Source of the DNA: Crocosphaera chwakensis CCY0110
Lineage (GTDB): Bacteria; Cyanobacteriota; Cyanobacteriia; Cyanobacteriales; Microcystaceae
Length of the DNA: 64,000 nt
Reading direction: 5' to 3'
Assembly (NCBI RefSeq): GCF_000169335.1
Contig: NZ_AAXW01000005.1
Location: 124,001-188,000 of the forward strand
Below, piece after piece: positions 1-7,896 of the stretch (position 1 is the stretch's first letter; every line of letters starts with the position of its first letter). The notes below the pieces were generated by a model. The model was not told the DNA's origin and ran no database searches. It saw only the letters and a list, made by a program, of their open reading frames with translations. Made by a program: the position numbers and the translations under genes.

Positions 1-1
1 A

Positions 2-160
2 TATTGGATACTTGATTTAAACAATAATCAATTAAAAATTTTTAAGAACTTAAAACAGGGAAATTATACAACAGAATTAACCTTAACGGAGGGTAATATT
101 AGTCTTTTAGCTTTTCTGGATCAAGTTATTCCTGTACATAAAATTATTAGTATTAATTAA
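2..160 (+). CDS. Uma2 family endonuclease, C-terminal part (5' end outside window)
   Basis: The window opens inside a plus-strand reading frame that ends at TAA 158-160. The visible 52 residues begin YWILDLNNNQLKIF and continue through YTTELTLTEG to IISIN. This pattern (Y-W-I-L-D-L, a tyrosine-containing strand, then a threonine-rich strand followed by a proline and hydrophobic end) is typical of the C-terminus of Uma2/DUF820 proteins, a PD-(D/E)XK-like family greatly expanded in cyanobacteria. The catalytic core would lie upstream of the window. Its last four bases overlap the end of the convergent DUF3593 gene. Family assignment rests on the C-terminal pattern only. Confidence 0.7.
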   Translation, partial: YWILDLNNNQLKIFKNLKQGNYTTELTLTEGNISLLAFLDQVIPVHKIISIN

Positions 161-471
161 TCACTCACGTCACTTTTTTCTTGTTTCTTTCGATATTCTA
201 CAATTCCTTGACGAAACCCTAAAGCAACTAAAATATTAGACAAAGTTAAAAAAGATTCTGCGCTACCGTGTAACCAATCAATATTAGCTAATGCTTCCCC
301 ATATTCCATTTTGGCATAAATTCCAGCAGGAATTGTTACTGCCACAAAAACTAACAAAACATAAAACCCAATTAACGCTAAACGGGGGGTTTCTTGGGAA
401 CGAGTGAGAAACCATAAAAATCCTAAATAGGGAAATAAAGAAATAGCAAAAAGATTATCTTTAGAAAACAT
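157..471 (-). CDS. DUF3593 family small membrane protein
   Basis: This is a 104-residue protein with two to three predicted membrane segments (about residues 9-24, 31-52 and 70-88). It carries the pattern FPYLGFLWFLTRS near the N-terminus, VTIPAGIYAKMEYG in the middle and DWLHGSAESFLTLSN after it, which matches the DUF3593 family of cyanobacteria and plastids. No function is established for the family. Length is normal for it. It runs convergently into the Uma2 tail with a 4-bp overlap. The start ATG at 469-471 is the only good candidate. Confidence 0.85.
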   Translation of the reverse strand: MFSKDNLFAISLFPYLGFLWFLTRSQETPRLALIGFYVLLVFVAVTIPAGIYAKMEYGEALANIDWLHGSAESFLTLSNILVALGFRQGIVEYRKKQEKSDVSD

Positions 472-523
472 CTAAAAGGTAACAATAGAGAACAATTTTT
501 AGTTTATCATATTTCCATTATAT

Positions 524-658
524 TTAACTGTTGATCCAGCTTTTTATCGCTGCGATCGCAAATGCACCAACAGGGTTATCTAATGATTTTTCTAATGCAG
601 CGAGTCCCCCTTCTTTTGCAGCAGTAATGAGTTTATATTTTAAGGTAGGATTATTCTC
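524..658 (-). pseudogene. decayed small gene fragment with an in-frame stop
   Basis: On the minus strand a 44-codon reading frame reads NPTLKYKLITAAKEGG, continues LAALEKSLDNPVGAFAIAAIK and ends at TAA 524-526. It looks like a real alpha-helical protein end, and a HIP1 site lies within it. Upstream the same frame continues as LREWKPESI after one stop (TAA at 659-661), with another stop just before that. No start codon follows the internal stop, so I read it as the remnant of a small gene broken near its N-terminus. I do not recognise the family. The rest of the 472-774 interval holds nothing else I can support. Confidence 0.4.
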
Positions 659-774
659 TTATATGCTTTCTGGTTTCCATTCTCTTAACTAAAATATTGC
701 ACCTGGTTATATTTTTTATTTTACCATTGTAGTTTATAATCAATTAAAACAATCGTAAAAGTAATCTTAAAAAT

Positions 775-1176
775 ATGCCTGATATTGTTGACATTGCTGT
801 AAATACAGAAGGATTTGAAACCTTAGTCACTGCAGTAAAAACAGCTAACTTAGTCGATGCTTTAAAAGGAGAAGGTCCTTTTACCGTTTTTGCACCCAAT
901 GATGCTGCATTTTCTAAACTTCCCCCAGGAACGATTCAAACCTTAGTTCAAAATGTCCCTCAACTAGCACGTATTTTAACTTATCATGTGGTTCCAGGTA
1001 AACTAATGAAAGCAGATTTAGCTAAAGTTAATTCTGTTATTTCTCTAGAAGGTTCTCCCATTTCCATTGATTGTTCGGATGGTTTTGAAGTTAAAAATGC
1101 CACCGTACTTGCTGCTGATATTGAAGCAGATAATGGAGTAATTCATGTCATTGATAATGTTATTTTAATGGGATAA
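775..1176 (+). CDS. fasciclin (FAS1) domain protein
   Basis: The 133-residue product is a single FAS1 domain. The H1 motif is seen as GPFTVFAPNDAAFSKLP (about residues 34-50), followed by LTYHVVPGKL (about 68-77) and the terminal GVIHVIDNVIL, the classic end of FAS1. No signal peptide is visible, so the protein is probably cytoplasmic or exported by another route. Such one-domain FAS1 proteins of about 133 residues are very common in cyanobacteria. Their role is unclear; adhesion is the general family theme. It ends 14 bp before the convergent neighbour. Confidence 0.93.
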   Translation: MPDIVDIAVNTEGFETLVTAVKTANLVDALKGEGPFTVFAPNDAAFSKLPPGTIQTLVQNVPQLARILTYHVVPGKLMKADLAKVNSVISLEGSPISIDCSDGFEVKNATVLAADIEADNGVIHVIDNVILMG

Positions 1177-1190
1177 TTTGCCTAACATAA

Positions 1191-1514
1191 CTAACAATAA
1201 CAACGAACATCTTGACCACATTCATCCGCTAAATAACATAACGCACGGAATCTTAAAGCTACAACCTCTTCATAGAAGGGGTTGAGTTTGCATAATGGGG
1301 GAATATGAGCAATTTTCCGACCAAAGAGATAAATATCCTGTTCAAAAGGACATTGTACTGGAATCAGACGACACAAGAAATGTGCAGTAGACTCATTTTT
1401 TATTTCTACATTATCCAGATATTGACGGAGTGGTTGTAAGTAATCTTTAGCTTTACTTTGGTTAAACCCAATTTTAGCGGTATTGACTTCTTGATTATTT
1501 GGAAAACAGACCAT
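1191..1514 (-). CDS. Mo-dependent nitrogenase C-terminal domain protein
   Basis: The 107-residue product matches the family named after the C-terminal domain of some Mo-nitrogenase components. It has HFLCRLIPVQCPFE (about residues 45-58), FGRKIAHIPPLCKLNP (about 64-79), then ALRFRALCYLADECG. Several conserved cysteines are present. The function is unknown; stand-alone copies occur in many cyanobacteria, including some that do not fix nitrogen. No nif genes are in this window, so the name alone is weak evidence for diazotrophy. It is transcribed toward the fasciclin gene. Confidence 0.85.
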   Translation of the reverse strand: MVCFPNNQEVNTAKIGFNQSKAKDYLQPLRQYLDNVEIKNESTAHFLCRLIPVQCPFEQDIYLFGRKIAHIPPLCKLNPFYEEVVALRFRALCYLADECGQDVRCYC

Positions 1515-1653
1515 AATGACCTCTTGATTAATTTCTATACTCCTAGTTTAACGATAAGTTTTACAGATAACAAGTGTTTTTATATATAACTTTTTTTTAT
1601 AAATGATAAGCTCAACTTACCTGAGCAGAGGATTTTTTAGGAACAGACAAGAA

Positions 1654-1771
1654 TGACAGCACTTTGCGACTTAATGGGTAAAGCTTTTATCCCGCTACAC
1701 GAAAGGCAAAAGTAAGTGGGGACTAGATTTCGCAACTTGGGGATGTCCTAACTATAATGCGTAGTGCTATA
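1654..1771. repeat. MITE-like inverted repeat, family A, copy 1 (degenerate)
   Basis: The right end (about 1757-1771) reads ATGCGTAGTGCTATA. The left end (about 1654-1670) is a degraded inverted counterpart, TGACAGCACTTTGCGAC. The same terminal sequence occurs at 15032-15106 and 54188-54269. The copy is about 118 bp and has no coding capacity. It occupies part of the 1515-1900 intergenic interval; a HIP1 site near 1822 is the only other thing I noticed there. Confidence 0.5.
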
Positions 1772-1900
1772 TTTTGAATAATTTTTTGCGTTGACTTTCT
1801 CGCTCTAATTGACGAAATTAGCGATCGCACTATCAATTTTGATAAGATATTATTTAGACAACTATAATTTAGGTCATAAGAAAAATATAATAATCCGTCT

Positions 1901-2791
1901 TCAAGCCACTATGTTTACTTTGATTAAAAGAATAATTCCCACCATAGTTAAAATTGTACCTATCACTGCTTTAAGCGTAATCTTTTCATGAAGAAAAATA
2001 GCAGCTAGAAGTAAGACAAAGATGGGATCAGTAGTATTTAGAGTATTGGCAATAGAAACATCCACGTATTTGATCGATACCAAAGATAACCAAAATCCTC
2101 CAAAGGTAATGAAACCAACAGACAGCAATAAATGACCCACTAACTTAACATCCCGCAATGGAACCATCCAACCTCCTAACTGCTGGGTTGTTATCCCTAA
2201 AAAGAAGATTCCCAGAGTGCCAGATACCATACGAATGAAAGTAGCTTGAATAGCAGAAATTGACGCTAATGCTTCTTTTGCAATAATAATTGACACTGAC
2301 ATACACAAAACGGATAGTAATCCCAAAATAATCCCCCTTAAACTTGATCTTTGTTGTTCTTCAGTCAATTTAGCTTGCAGAACAACTGCAATACCAGAGA
2401 TTACAAAAATAATGCCTATCCAAGTGGTGAGATTATGCCTTTCTCCCAAAAAAATTACCGCCAAAAGGATAGTGAAAACTTCTCCGAGAGTTGACAATAC
2501 CACTAAAGCGTGAGCTCCTAAATCTTGCAAAGCAGCAAAAAAAAAGGTATCACCCACAGAAATTCCTAACAAACCGCTCAAAATCAGCAACAATAATGAC
2601 TGTCGTTCAACCTCCTCATATGGAGTCAAAACGAAAATGACTGCTAGAAGAATTGCGCTGAGAGTACCTTTAGCTAAGGTTAATCCCAGAGGGGAAATTT
2701 GTTCCCCTAAACGTTTGAACAAAATTGCTCCAATGGCCCAAGAAGCTGCTGAACCGAGAGCAGCAGCAATTCCAATTACCTTAAAATCCAT
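1901..2791 (-). CDS. EamA/DMT family transporter
   Basis: The 296-residue protein has about ten hydrophobic segments arranged as two EamA repeats (about residues 5-140 and 150-292). Typical family signs are GSAASWAIGAILFKRLGE near the N-terminus, FLGERHNLTTWIGIIFVISG closing repeat one, and FLHEKITLKAVIGTILTMVG closing repeat two. The substrate cannot be told from sequence; relatives export amino acids or other metabolites. It lies 18 bp downstream of the exported methyltransferase gene on the same strand, so the two are probably cotranscribed. Confidence 0.88.
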   Translation of the reverse strand: MDFKVIGIAAALGSAASWAIGAILFKRLGEQISPLGLTLAKGTLSAILLAVIFVLTPYEEVERQSLLLLILSGLLGISVGDTFFFAALQDLGAHALVVLSTLGEVFTILLAVIFLGERHNLTTWIGIIFVISGIAVVLQAKLTEEQQRSSLRGIILGLLSVLCMSVSIIIAKEALASISAIQATFIRMVSGTLGIFFLGITTQQLGGWMVPLRDVKLVGHLLLSVGFITFGGFWLSLVSIKYVDVSIANTLNTTDPIFVLLLAAIFLHEKITLKAVIGTILTMVGIILLIKVNIVA

Positions 2792-2809
2792 GCCTTTTTT
2801 CCCTGGGAT

Positions 2810-3913
2810 TTATCCTAATTGAAAAACTAAAATATATCGTTGGGGAATGAAAGCATATTGATCGATCAAACGAAAACCATAATATTTAAGTTGACTAATA
2901 ATCAACTCTTTGGCAATGTAAGGCCCGTGATACGGAAGAGTTTGATCTTCGACAATACCATTATCAACAATAATCAATCTACCGTCTTTTTTGAGGGCTT
3001 GTTTCATACTTTCAACAAAACGATCTTTTACCGGTTCAAGAGACGTTGAGTAAATAATATGGTACAGAGAACACATATAAATCAAATCCATTTCCTCAGG
3101 TGGAAGCTTGGCATTATCTGTAGTATTGTTGACCAACTCGATATTATTTACCCCATATTTTTCGCTAACCCCCTTGATATAATTGAGATGATTTTCCACT
3201 GTATCTACAGCAAAAACCTTTCCTTTCGGACCTACTAATTTAGAGAATTTAAAACTGTAGTATCCAGGACCACTACCAATGTCAGCAATAGTATCCCCCG
3301 GTTCGATTTTTAAAGAGTCTAACATCTTGCTCGTTTTTTCCCATTCTTCTCTTCTAGGGTTATTGAAAAGGATGAAATCTTCTAAAAATCTCTCTCGCTC
3401 AATGGCTGCTTTTGATCCTTCATCTTCTAACTCACCCACTCCATATTTCCGTTTGAGATATTCTTTGAGACTGGCAAAATTGTCTTCAGCAAAAAAATTA
3501 AAGAATTCTGCAACTAACGGCTCTTCTAAAAACGCTTCTTGCTGTTGAGGAGATGCTAGTAGATATTCTCCGAACCACTGTATTGCAGTATATTCTCCCC
3601 CGAAATTTTCGTTAGGGATAATTTTCTCATAGGTTAAAACTGCTTCTTTAGCAGACTCTAAATTGTTGTTTTCGAGAGCATCAAGCATCAATTTAGCAGC
3701 TGCGATTCCTGCTGCTGTTTTATCAAAAGAATCGATACTACCTAAGTGAACCAAAGACACCCTAGAGGTAACTTTGATCCAATCTTCTTCTGGAGCTTGT
3801 GGCTCTTCACGTCCACTAGCTTTCCTAGTAAAAAGCAATAGTAAAGGAGTTAATAGAAATAAGGCCACTCTTCGACTCAATCGAGATGTCATTTTTGTTG
3901 AGATTGTGTTCAT
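2810..3913 (-). CDS. exported class I SAM-dependent methyltransferase
   Basis: The 367-residue protein starts with a signal-like region: SRLSRRVALFLL followed by TPLLLLFT, which may be a Tat or membrane-anchoring signal. Residues about 40-190 form a helical region of unknown family. The methyltransferase domain follows, with motif I DIGSGPGYYSFKFSKLVG (about 208-225), an acidic residue at the end of strand 2 (FAVDTVENHLNYI) and MDLIYMCSLYHI as motif II/III. The substrate is unknown. A periplasmic or membrane-anchored methyltransferase is unusual because SAM is cytoplasmic, so the domain may face the cytoplasm. It is upstream of the EamA gene in a probable two-gene operon. Confidence 0.75.
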   Translation of the reverse strand: MNTISTKMTSRLSRRVALFLLTPLLLLFTRKASGREEPQAPEEDWIKVTSRVSLVHLGSIDSFDKTAAGIAAAKLMLDALENNNLESAKEAVLTYEKIIPNENFGGEYTAIQWFGEYLLASPQQQEAFLEEPLVAEFFNFFAEDNFASLKEYLKRKYGVGELEDEGSKAAIERERFLEDFILFNNPRREEWEKTSKMLDSLKIEPGDTIADIGSGPGYYSFKFSKLVGPKGKVFAVDTVENHLNYIKGVSEKYGVNNIELVNNTTDNAKLPPEEMDLIYMCSLYHIIYSTSLEPVKDRFVESMKQALKKDGRLIIVDNGIVEDQTLPYHGPYIAKELIISQLKYYGFRLIDQYAFIPQRYILVFQLG

Positions 3914-4114
3914 TCTTGCTAACTCAATCGTTTTATTTTCTTTCTAGAGGAAACAGATGAAAATGTGGAGACTCAAAATTATTGCTTTTTGCAAAAAATT
4001 GGTTAGGGGAACAATCTGAAACTGTTAAAGACGATTAATACTGGCTGGATGGTTTTCAAAGCATTATATCTATAGTTGCAGAACAACTTATTTTCCCAGA
4101 TAAGCTTAAGGAAC

Positions 4115-5116
4115 TTATGATAAAACTTTGAGCCGTAATCCTGCTCGTTCGATAGTGTTTAGAGCATGGTCTAAACTGACAATAAAACGTTTTTTAGAAT
4201 AGATAGAATACTTTTCACGATATTCTGGAGGTGTAAAGTTGATAGTCATCACATTGGCTCCCGCATTTAAACCCATCAGTTGACCGTCTGGCTGAATTTT
4301 CTCTAGGGCGCTGACTGTAGGAATAAGGGGTGTTTTCAAGGCAATGCGATAAATGGCCATCGTGTTCAAAGTGTAATCCAAATTTCCGCAACCAATATTT
4401 TCTAATGGTGTATCTTGGTTAGGAATAAAAGGGGAACTACTGACAAAATTGGGTTGAATTTCTAGGGCGAGACGAATATCCTCAACTAAGTGGTCTAGAG
4501 TTTGTCCCCGTAAACCAACAATATTACCCGTACCTACTTCAAATCCAGCTTCTTGTAGCCAACGCAGACACTGTAATCTTCTCTCAAGGGGAGTGTGGAT
4601 GATGTCTCGGTGCAGTTCAGGATTAGAAACTTCAAACTTGAGAATATAAGAATCAGCCCCTAGTTGAGCAAATCTTTGGTAAACGTTTTGAGGTCTTTCT
4701 CCCATGCACAAAAGAACTGGAAAATTATAGCGACGCTTAATTTCAGGGATTACCTCTTCTACAACAGAATCACTTTGAGGATCTTGGCCTGCTTGTAAGA
4801 AGAGAATGGATATATCCATTTGGGCAATTTGATCAGCAATCTCAAGAATTTCTTCTGCAGCCATTCTATATCGATTGAGCTTCGGATTAGCTGCACGCAT
4901 CGCACAGTAATCACAGTTTTTCTGACAGTAGTTAGAAATTTCGATGACTCCTCGCAGTAGGACTTCATCGACACCTGCTTGCTGACGGACTTCCCTTGCT
5001 TGACGGAATAAATCTTGTTGTAATTCTCCTTGTGCTTGAATTAGTTCTTTTAATTCCGATTTACTAAGGTTGGGAATATCTAGGGGTTTTTGAATGGGTA
5101 CTTGTATCATGGTCAT
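4115..5116 (-). CDS. radical SAM protein of the BioB/HydE/PylB group
   Basis: The 333-residue protein has the radical SAM cluster motif CQKNCDYC (Cys64, Cys68, Cys71). ILFLQAGQDP follows, corresponding to the SAM-binding glycine region, then LKFEVSNPELH, a pattern close to that of HydE (maturase of [FeFe] hydrogenase) and PylB. BioB itself has different later motifs, so biotin synthase is less likely. The true substrate is unknown. No [FeFe] hydrogenase genes are visible here. The start could be ATG 5116 or the next ATG two codons on. Its nearest neighbours are the Spy-like gene upstream and the methyltransferase downstream; a terminator separates it from the former. Confidence 0.78.
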   Translation of the reverse strand: MTMIQVPIQKPLDIPNLSKSELKELIQAQGELQQDLFRQAREVRQQAGVDEVLLRGVIEISNYCQKNCDYCAMRAANPKLNRYRMAAEEILEIADQIAQMDISILFLQAGQDPQSDSVVEEVIPEIKRRYNFPVLLCMGERPQNVYQRFAQLGADSYILKFEVSNPELHRDIIHTPLERRLQCLRWLQEAGFEVGTGNIVGLRGQTLDHLVEDIRLALEIQPNFVSSSPFIPNQDTPLENIGCGNLDYTLNTMAIYRIALKTPLIPTVSALEKIQPDGQLMGLNAGANVMTINFTPPEYREKYSIYSKKRFIVSLDHALNTIERAGLRLKVLS

Positions 5117-5214
5117 TTTTTTTTATTGGTTTAACTACATTATCGTCTTAGTTGACTTGACTAATTATGTTTTAATATTATATTAATAATTTTTAAAATT
5201 GTCTCTAAAGTTCC

Positions 5215-5242
5215 AAAAAATAGGGGTGACTAAATCACCCCT
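5215..5242 (-). terminator. Rho-independent terminator of the Spy-like gene
   Basis: A perfect 8-bp stem AGGGGTGA/TCACCCCT (5222-5229 with 5235-5242) has a 5-base loop. Read on the minus strand it is followed by a T-rich run. It lies 48 bp past the stop of the Spy-like gene. A second weaker hairpin (AACTGTT/AACAGTT, about 5245-5264) sits between the two. Confidence 0.85.
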
Positions 5243-5289
5243 TTAACTGTTGAGAAAACAGTTAACTTAGATTTTTTTTGACAATTAAT

Positions 5290-6054
5290 TTAGAAGTTAC
5301 ACTGAGCATCAGCAATTTCAAAGCTTTCTCCTTCAAGTTTTTCTAAGGTTGCTTGCTGTTCATTGGTGAGAATTGTTTGGCTTTGTTGTTGATAGGTTTT
5401 TAAAATAGGCTCAATGGAGTTACGGTTTGTGTTGACAGGGTGGCAAACTTCCTCATCTCGAATTTGCGAAGATGCTGTATTGGTGTCAGGAGGCGTAAAA
5501 TAACGACCAATATTCTTTTGTGTTTCTTGTTGTAAATCTTGCAGGTTTTCTTGCTGTTCAGGGGTCAACTGGATGGGACTGGACAAGGTTGAACTTGTAA
5601 AATCTTGCTTAATCGAAACCAAATTTTCTGGGGGAGATTCAGGAGTCCAACCATTAACTTGTAAGAGAATTTCTCGAAAACGCTCCAATTGCTTAGGTTG
5701 TAAGATAGTGGCTATCTGTTGTTTAGTTTGCTCTATTTGTCTTTTGATGTCTTCTTGTGAATTTCTTCCTCTACGAAACTCAGATAGTTGTTGTTGAACT
5801 TGAGTCCTGACTCTCTCGATCTTTTGGATTTGATCCTTAGTCAACTTTAATTCTTGCTGAACCTCCTTATTTTGTAATAATTGAAGCGGATCAGAGGCAG
5901 GACGCATAGCACCAGGGAGGTCTCTCATAATCTGAGGGCCAGGAAAGTTGGGTTGTTGAGGATTCTGAGACAAACTTGGTAACCCCCACAGGCTAATTAA
6001 TACAGAAGCTAAACTAAGTTTAAGAATCTTAATTGAATTACTGAGGTGACTCAT
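5290..6054 (-). CDS. Spy/CpxP (LTXXQ)-like periplasmic protein
   Basis: The 254-residue product begins with a signal peptide (residues 1-29, hydrophobic core LSLASVLISLWGLPSL, then SQNPQ). Residues about 58-130 form a helical hairpin with the repeated pattern L-K-L-T-K-D-Q-I and L-Q-P-K-Q-L-E-R. A second L-T-P-E-Q-Q-E-N unit is at about 163-170, and a third (ILTNEQQATLEKL) is near the end. These LTXXQ-type motifs are the hallmark of Spy/CpxP periplasmic stress chaperones and metal sensors. Two cysteines (in EEVCHP and DAQCNF) may form a disulfide. It is divergent from the HemN-like gene. Confidence 0.6.
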   Translation of the reverse strand: MSHLSNSIKILKLSLASVLISLWGLPSLSQNPQQPNFPGPQIMRDLPGAMRPASDPLQLLQNKEVQQELKLTKDQIQKIERVRTQVQQQLSEFRRGRNSQEDIKRQIEQTKQQIATILQPKQLERFREILLQVNGWTPESPPENLVSIKQDFTSSTLSSPIQLTPEQQENLQDLQQETQKNIGRYFTPPDTNTASSQIRDEEVCHPVNTNRNSIEPILKTYQQQSQTILTNEQQATLEKLEGESFEIADAQCNF

Positions 6055-6233
6055 CGGTAGTTTTCCTCATGGTTTAATTTAGGATAGACTGAAGAAGTTC
6101 AGCCTATTTTCAATATACTATGATTGCTGATGCAATTCTGTACATTTGTTTAAATTAAATAAAATTACATAAATCTTACATAAATGTTGCCATACAATAT
6201 AATTGATTAAATTTAGTAAGGAATATTTATGAA

Positions 6234-7697
6234 ATGCAAACCTTTATCCCGAATTTAACCAACAAACAATCCCTAGATAGAAAAACCTTAATTGAAAAAT
6301 CCCGTCAAAGGGTTCAAGACTTGTACCGTCTTCAAGAAGCAGGACTGATCTGCAAGAGTGGGGACTTCTTTCCTTCAGTTCACTATCCCCCGATCACCAT
6401 GTATCATCCCATCACGGAAGAGCAACTTTTTGCGGATTACACCACTCCGACTGATGGATTATTAGATATCTATGTCCATATCCCTTTTTGTGAGAAAAAA
6501 TGCGTTTTCTGCCACTATCCCGTGAAATTAGGCGAACAATCTTCAGAAAAAGACCGTTATCTGGATGCTTTAGAAAAAGAAATGGATCTCTATCTCAGAC
6601 GACTGGGATTAGAGCAAATTAAAGCGCGCTCAATTCTTGTCGGGGGAGGAACACCAACTTTTCTCACCTTAGATCAGTTACGTCGGTTTTTAGACTCTTT
6701 TGTTACCAGGGTTGATGTATCGACTTGCACCCAATTTAATTATGATGTTGATCCCGTGACCTTAATTGGACCAGAGGGAGAAGAGCGGTTGCGTATCATG
6801 CGTGATTACGGTGTTGATCGTTTAACTATCGGTATTCAATCCCTGAACGCTGATATTCTTAAGATGATGAACCGTCATCACGGCGTAGAAGAAGCCCTTC
6901 TCTCCATCGAGAACGCCAAGAAATTTGGCTATCAAGTAGATATCGAATTCATTTTTGGCTATCCAGGAGAGACCTTAGATAACTGGATTGATGTTGTAGA
7001 GCAAGCGGTTTCCTTAGGGGTCGAAGAAATCCAACTTTATCGACTCAAAGTCGAAGCTTATGGAGACTATCAAGCCAAAATCAAAGCTGTTAAAGAAAGA
7101 GGATTACAAGCTTTCCCCAGTGTTGAAGAAAGCATCATGATGAAACAAATCGCCATCGATATCCTCAACGCTAATGGTTACCATGAAAACCTCAGACGGG
7201 TGTACACCAAGGAACGGAAATACTATTCCCACTATGCGGATAACCAGTGTTGCGGATTATTAGATCAGGTTGGTTTCGGTTTAACCGCCTTTAGTAGCCT
7301 TAGAGATAGATTTGTCCTCAATACTCAATCCTTTGAAGACTATTATCAGAAAATTAGCGAAGGAAAACTTCCCTTAAATCGTGGTATAGTCCGAAGTCAT
7401 GAAGAACAGATGCGCTGGGCGATTATTTTGCCCCTGAAAAATCGCTGTGTTTGGAAAAAATACTATAGCGAAGTAACAGGAGGCGTTTCCCTTGATGAAG
7501 TATTCCGTCCCAAAATTGAAGCCCTCAAGTCTTTCGGATTATTGGTTGAAGATGATGAAAAAATTGAATTGACTAAACTCGGTGCTTTCTTTGCCGACGA
7601 AGTAGCTCAGCAATTCCATAATCCTGATTGTATTCCTTATGCTCGCGATGCTTACGAAGAAGGCCCGTTGTATCCATACAACAACTGTCAGCCTTAG
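6234..7697 (+). CDS. HemN-like coproporphyrinogen III oxidase family radical SAM protein
   Basis: The 487-residue protein carries VHIPFCEKKCVFCHYP, with cluster cysteines Cys86, Cys90 and Cys93. LVGGGTPTFLTLDQLRRFL, IGIQSLNADILKMMNRHH and IEFIFGYPGETLDNW follow; all are HemN/HemW-family signatures. The C-terminal third (after about residue 370) is a HemN_C-like helical domain. It is not a standard HemN, because the residues after the CxxxCxxC motif and the N-terminal 75 residues differ. It may act on another tetrapyrrole or be a distinct methylase. An ATG at 6229 is out of frame. It stands alone, divergent from the Spy-like gene. Confidence 0.8.
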   Translation: MQTFIPNLTNKQSLDRKTLIEKSRQRVQDLYRLQEAGLICKSGDFFPSVHYPPITMYHPITEEQLFADYTTPTDGLLDIYVHIPFCEKKCVFCHYPVKLGEQSSEKDRYLDALEKEMDLYLRRLGLEQIKARSILVGGGTPTFLTLDQLRRFLDSFVTRVDVSTCTQFNYDVDPVTLIGPEGEERLRIMRDYGVDRLTIGIQSLNADILKMMNRHHGVEEALLSIENAKKFGYQVDIEFIFGYPGETLDNWIDVVEQAVSLGVEEIQLYRLKVEAYGDYQAKIKAVKERGLQAFPSVEESIMMKQIAIDILNANGYHENLRRVYTKERKYYSHYADNQCCGLLDQVGFGLTAFSSLRDRFVLNTQSFEDYYQKISEGKLPLNRGIVRSHEEQMRWAIILPLKNRCVWKKYYSEVTGGVSLDEVFRPKIEALKSFGLLVEDDEKIELTKLGAFFADEVAQQFHNPDCIPYARDAYEEGPLYPYNNCQP

Positions 7698-7896
7698 TCT
7701 ATTGAATCAAGTTGAAATCCTAATCGCCTCATTTTCCTTATTGATCATGGGTTTAAGACCTATAATCATCCATTCCTCGACCCCTGTGAAGCTTAAAAAT
7801 TAGCCGATCTAAGCAAATATCAAGTAATTTGTTACTCTGTTGTTCCCTTACCCTTTGTTTGTTAATTAGCTATCGAATTTTAGTCGATAATTTCCG

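Noticed and set aside
1191..1514. evidence for a nitrogenase cluster
   Set aside because: The small nitrogenase-associated domain protein occurs widely without nif genes, and no nif gene is present here.
4115..5116. biotin synthase bioB
   Set aside because: The conserved residues after the cluster motif fit the HydE/PylB branch better, and no other bio genes are nearby.
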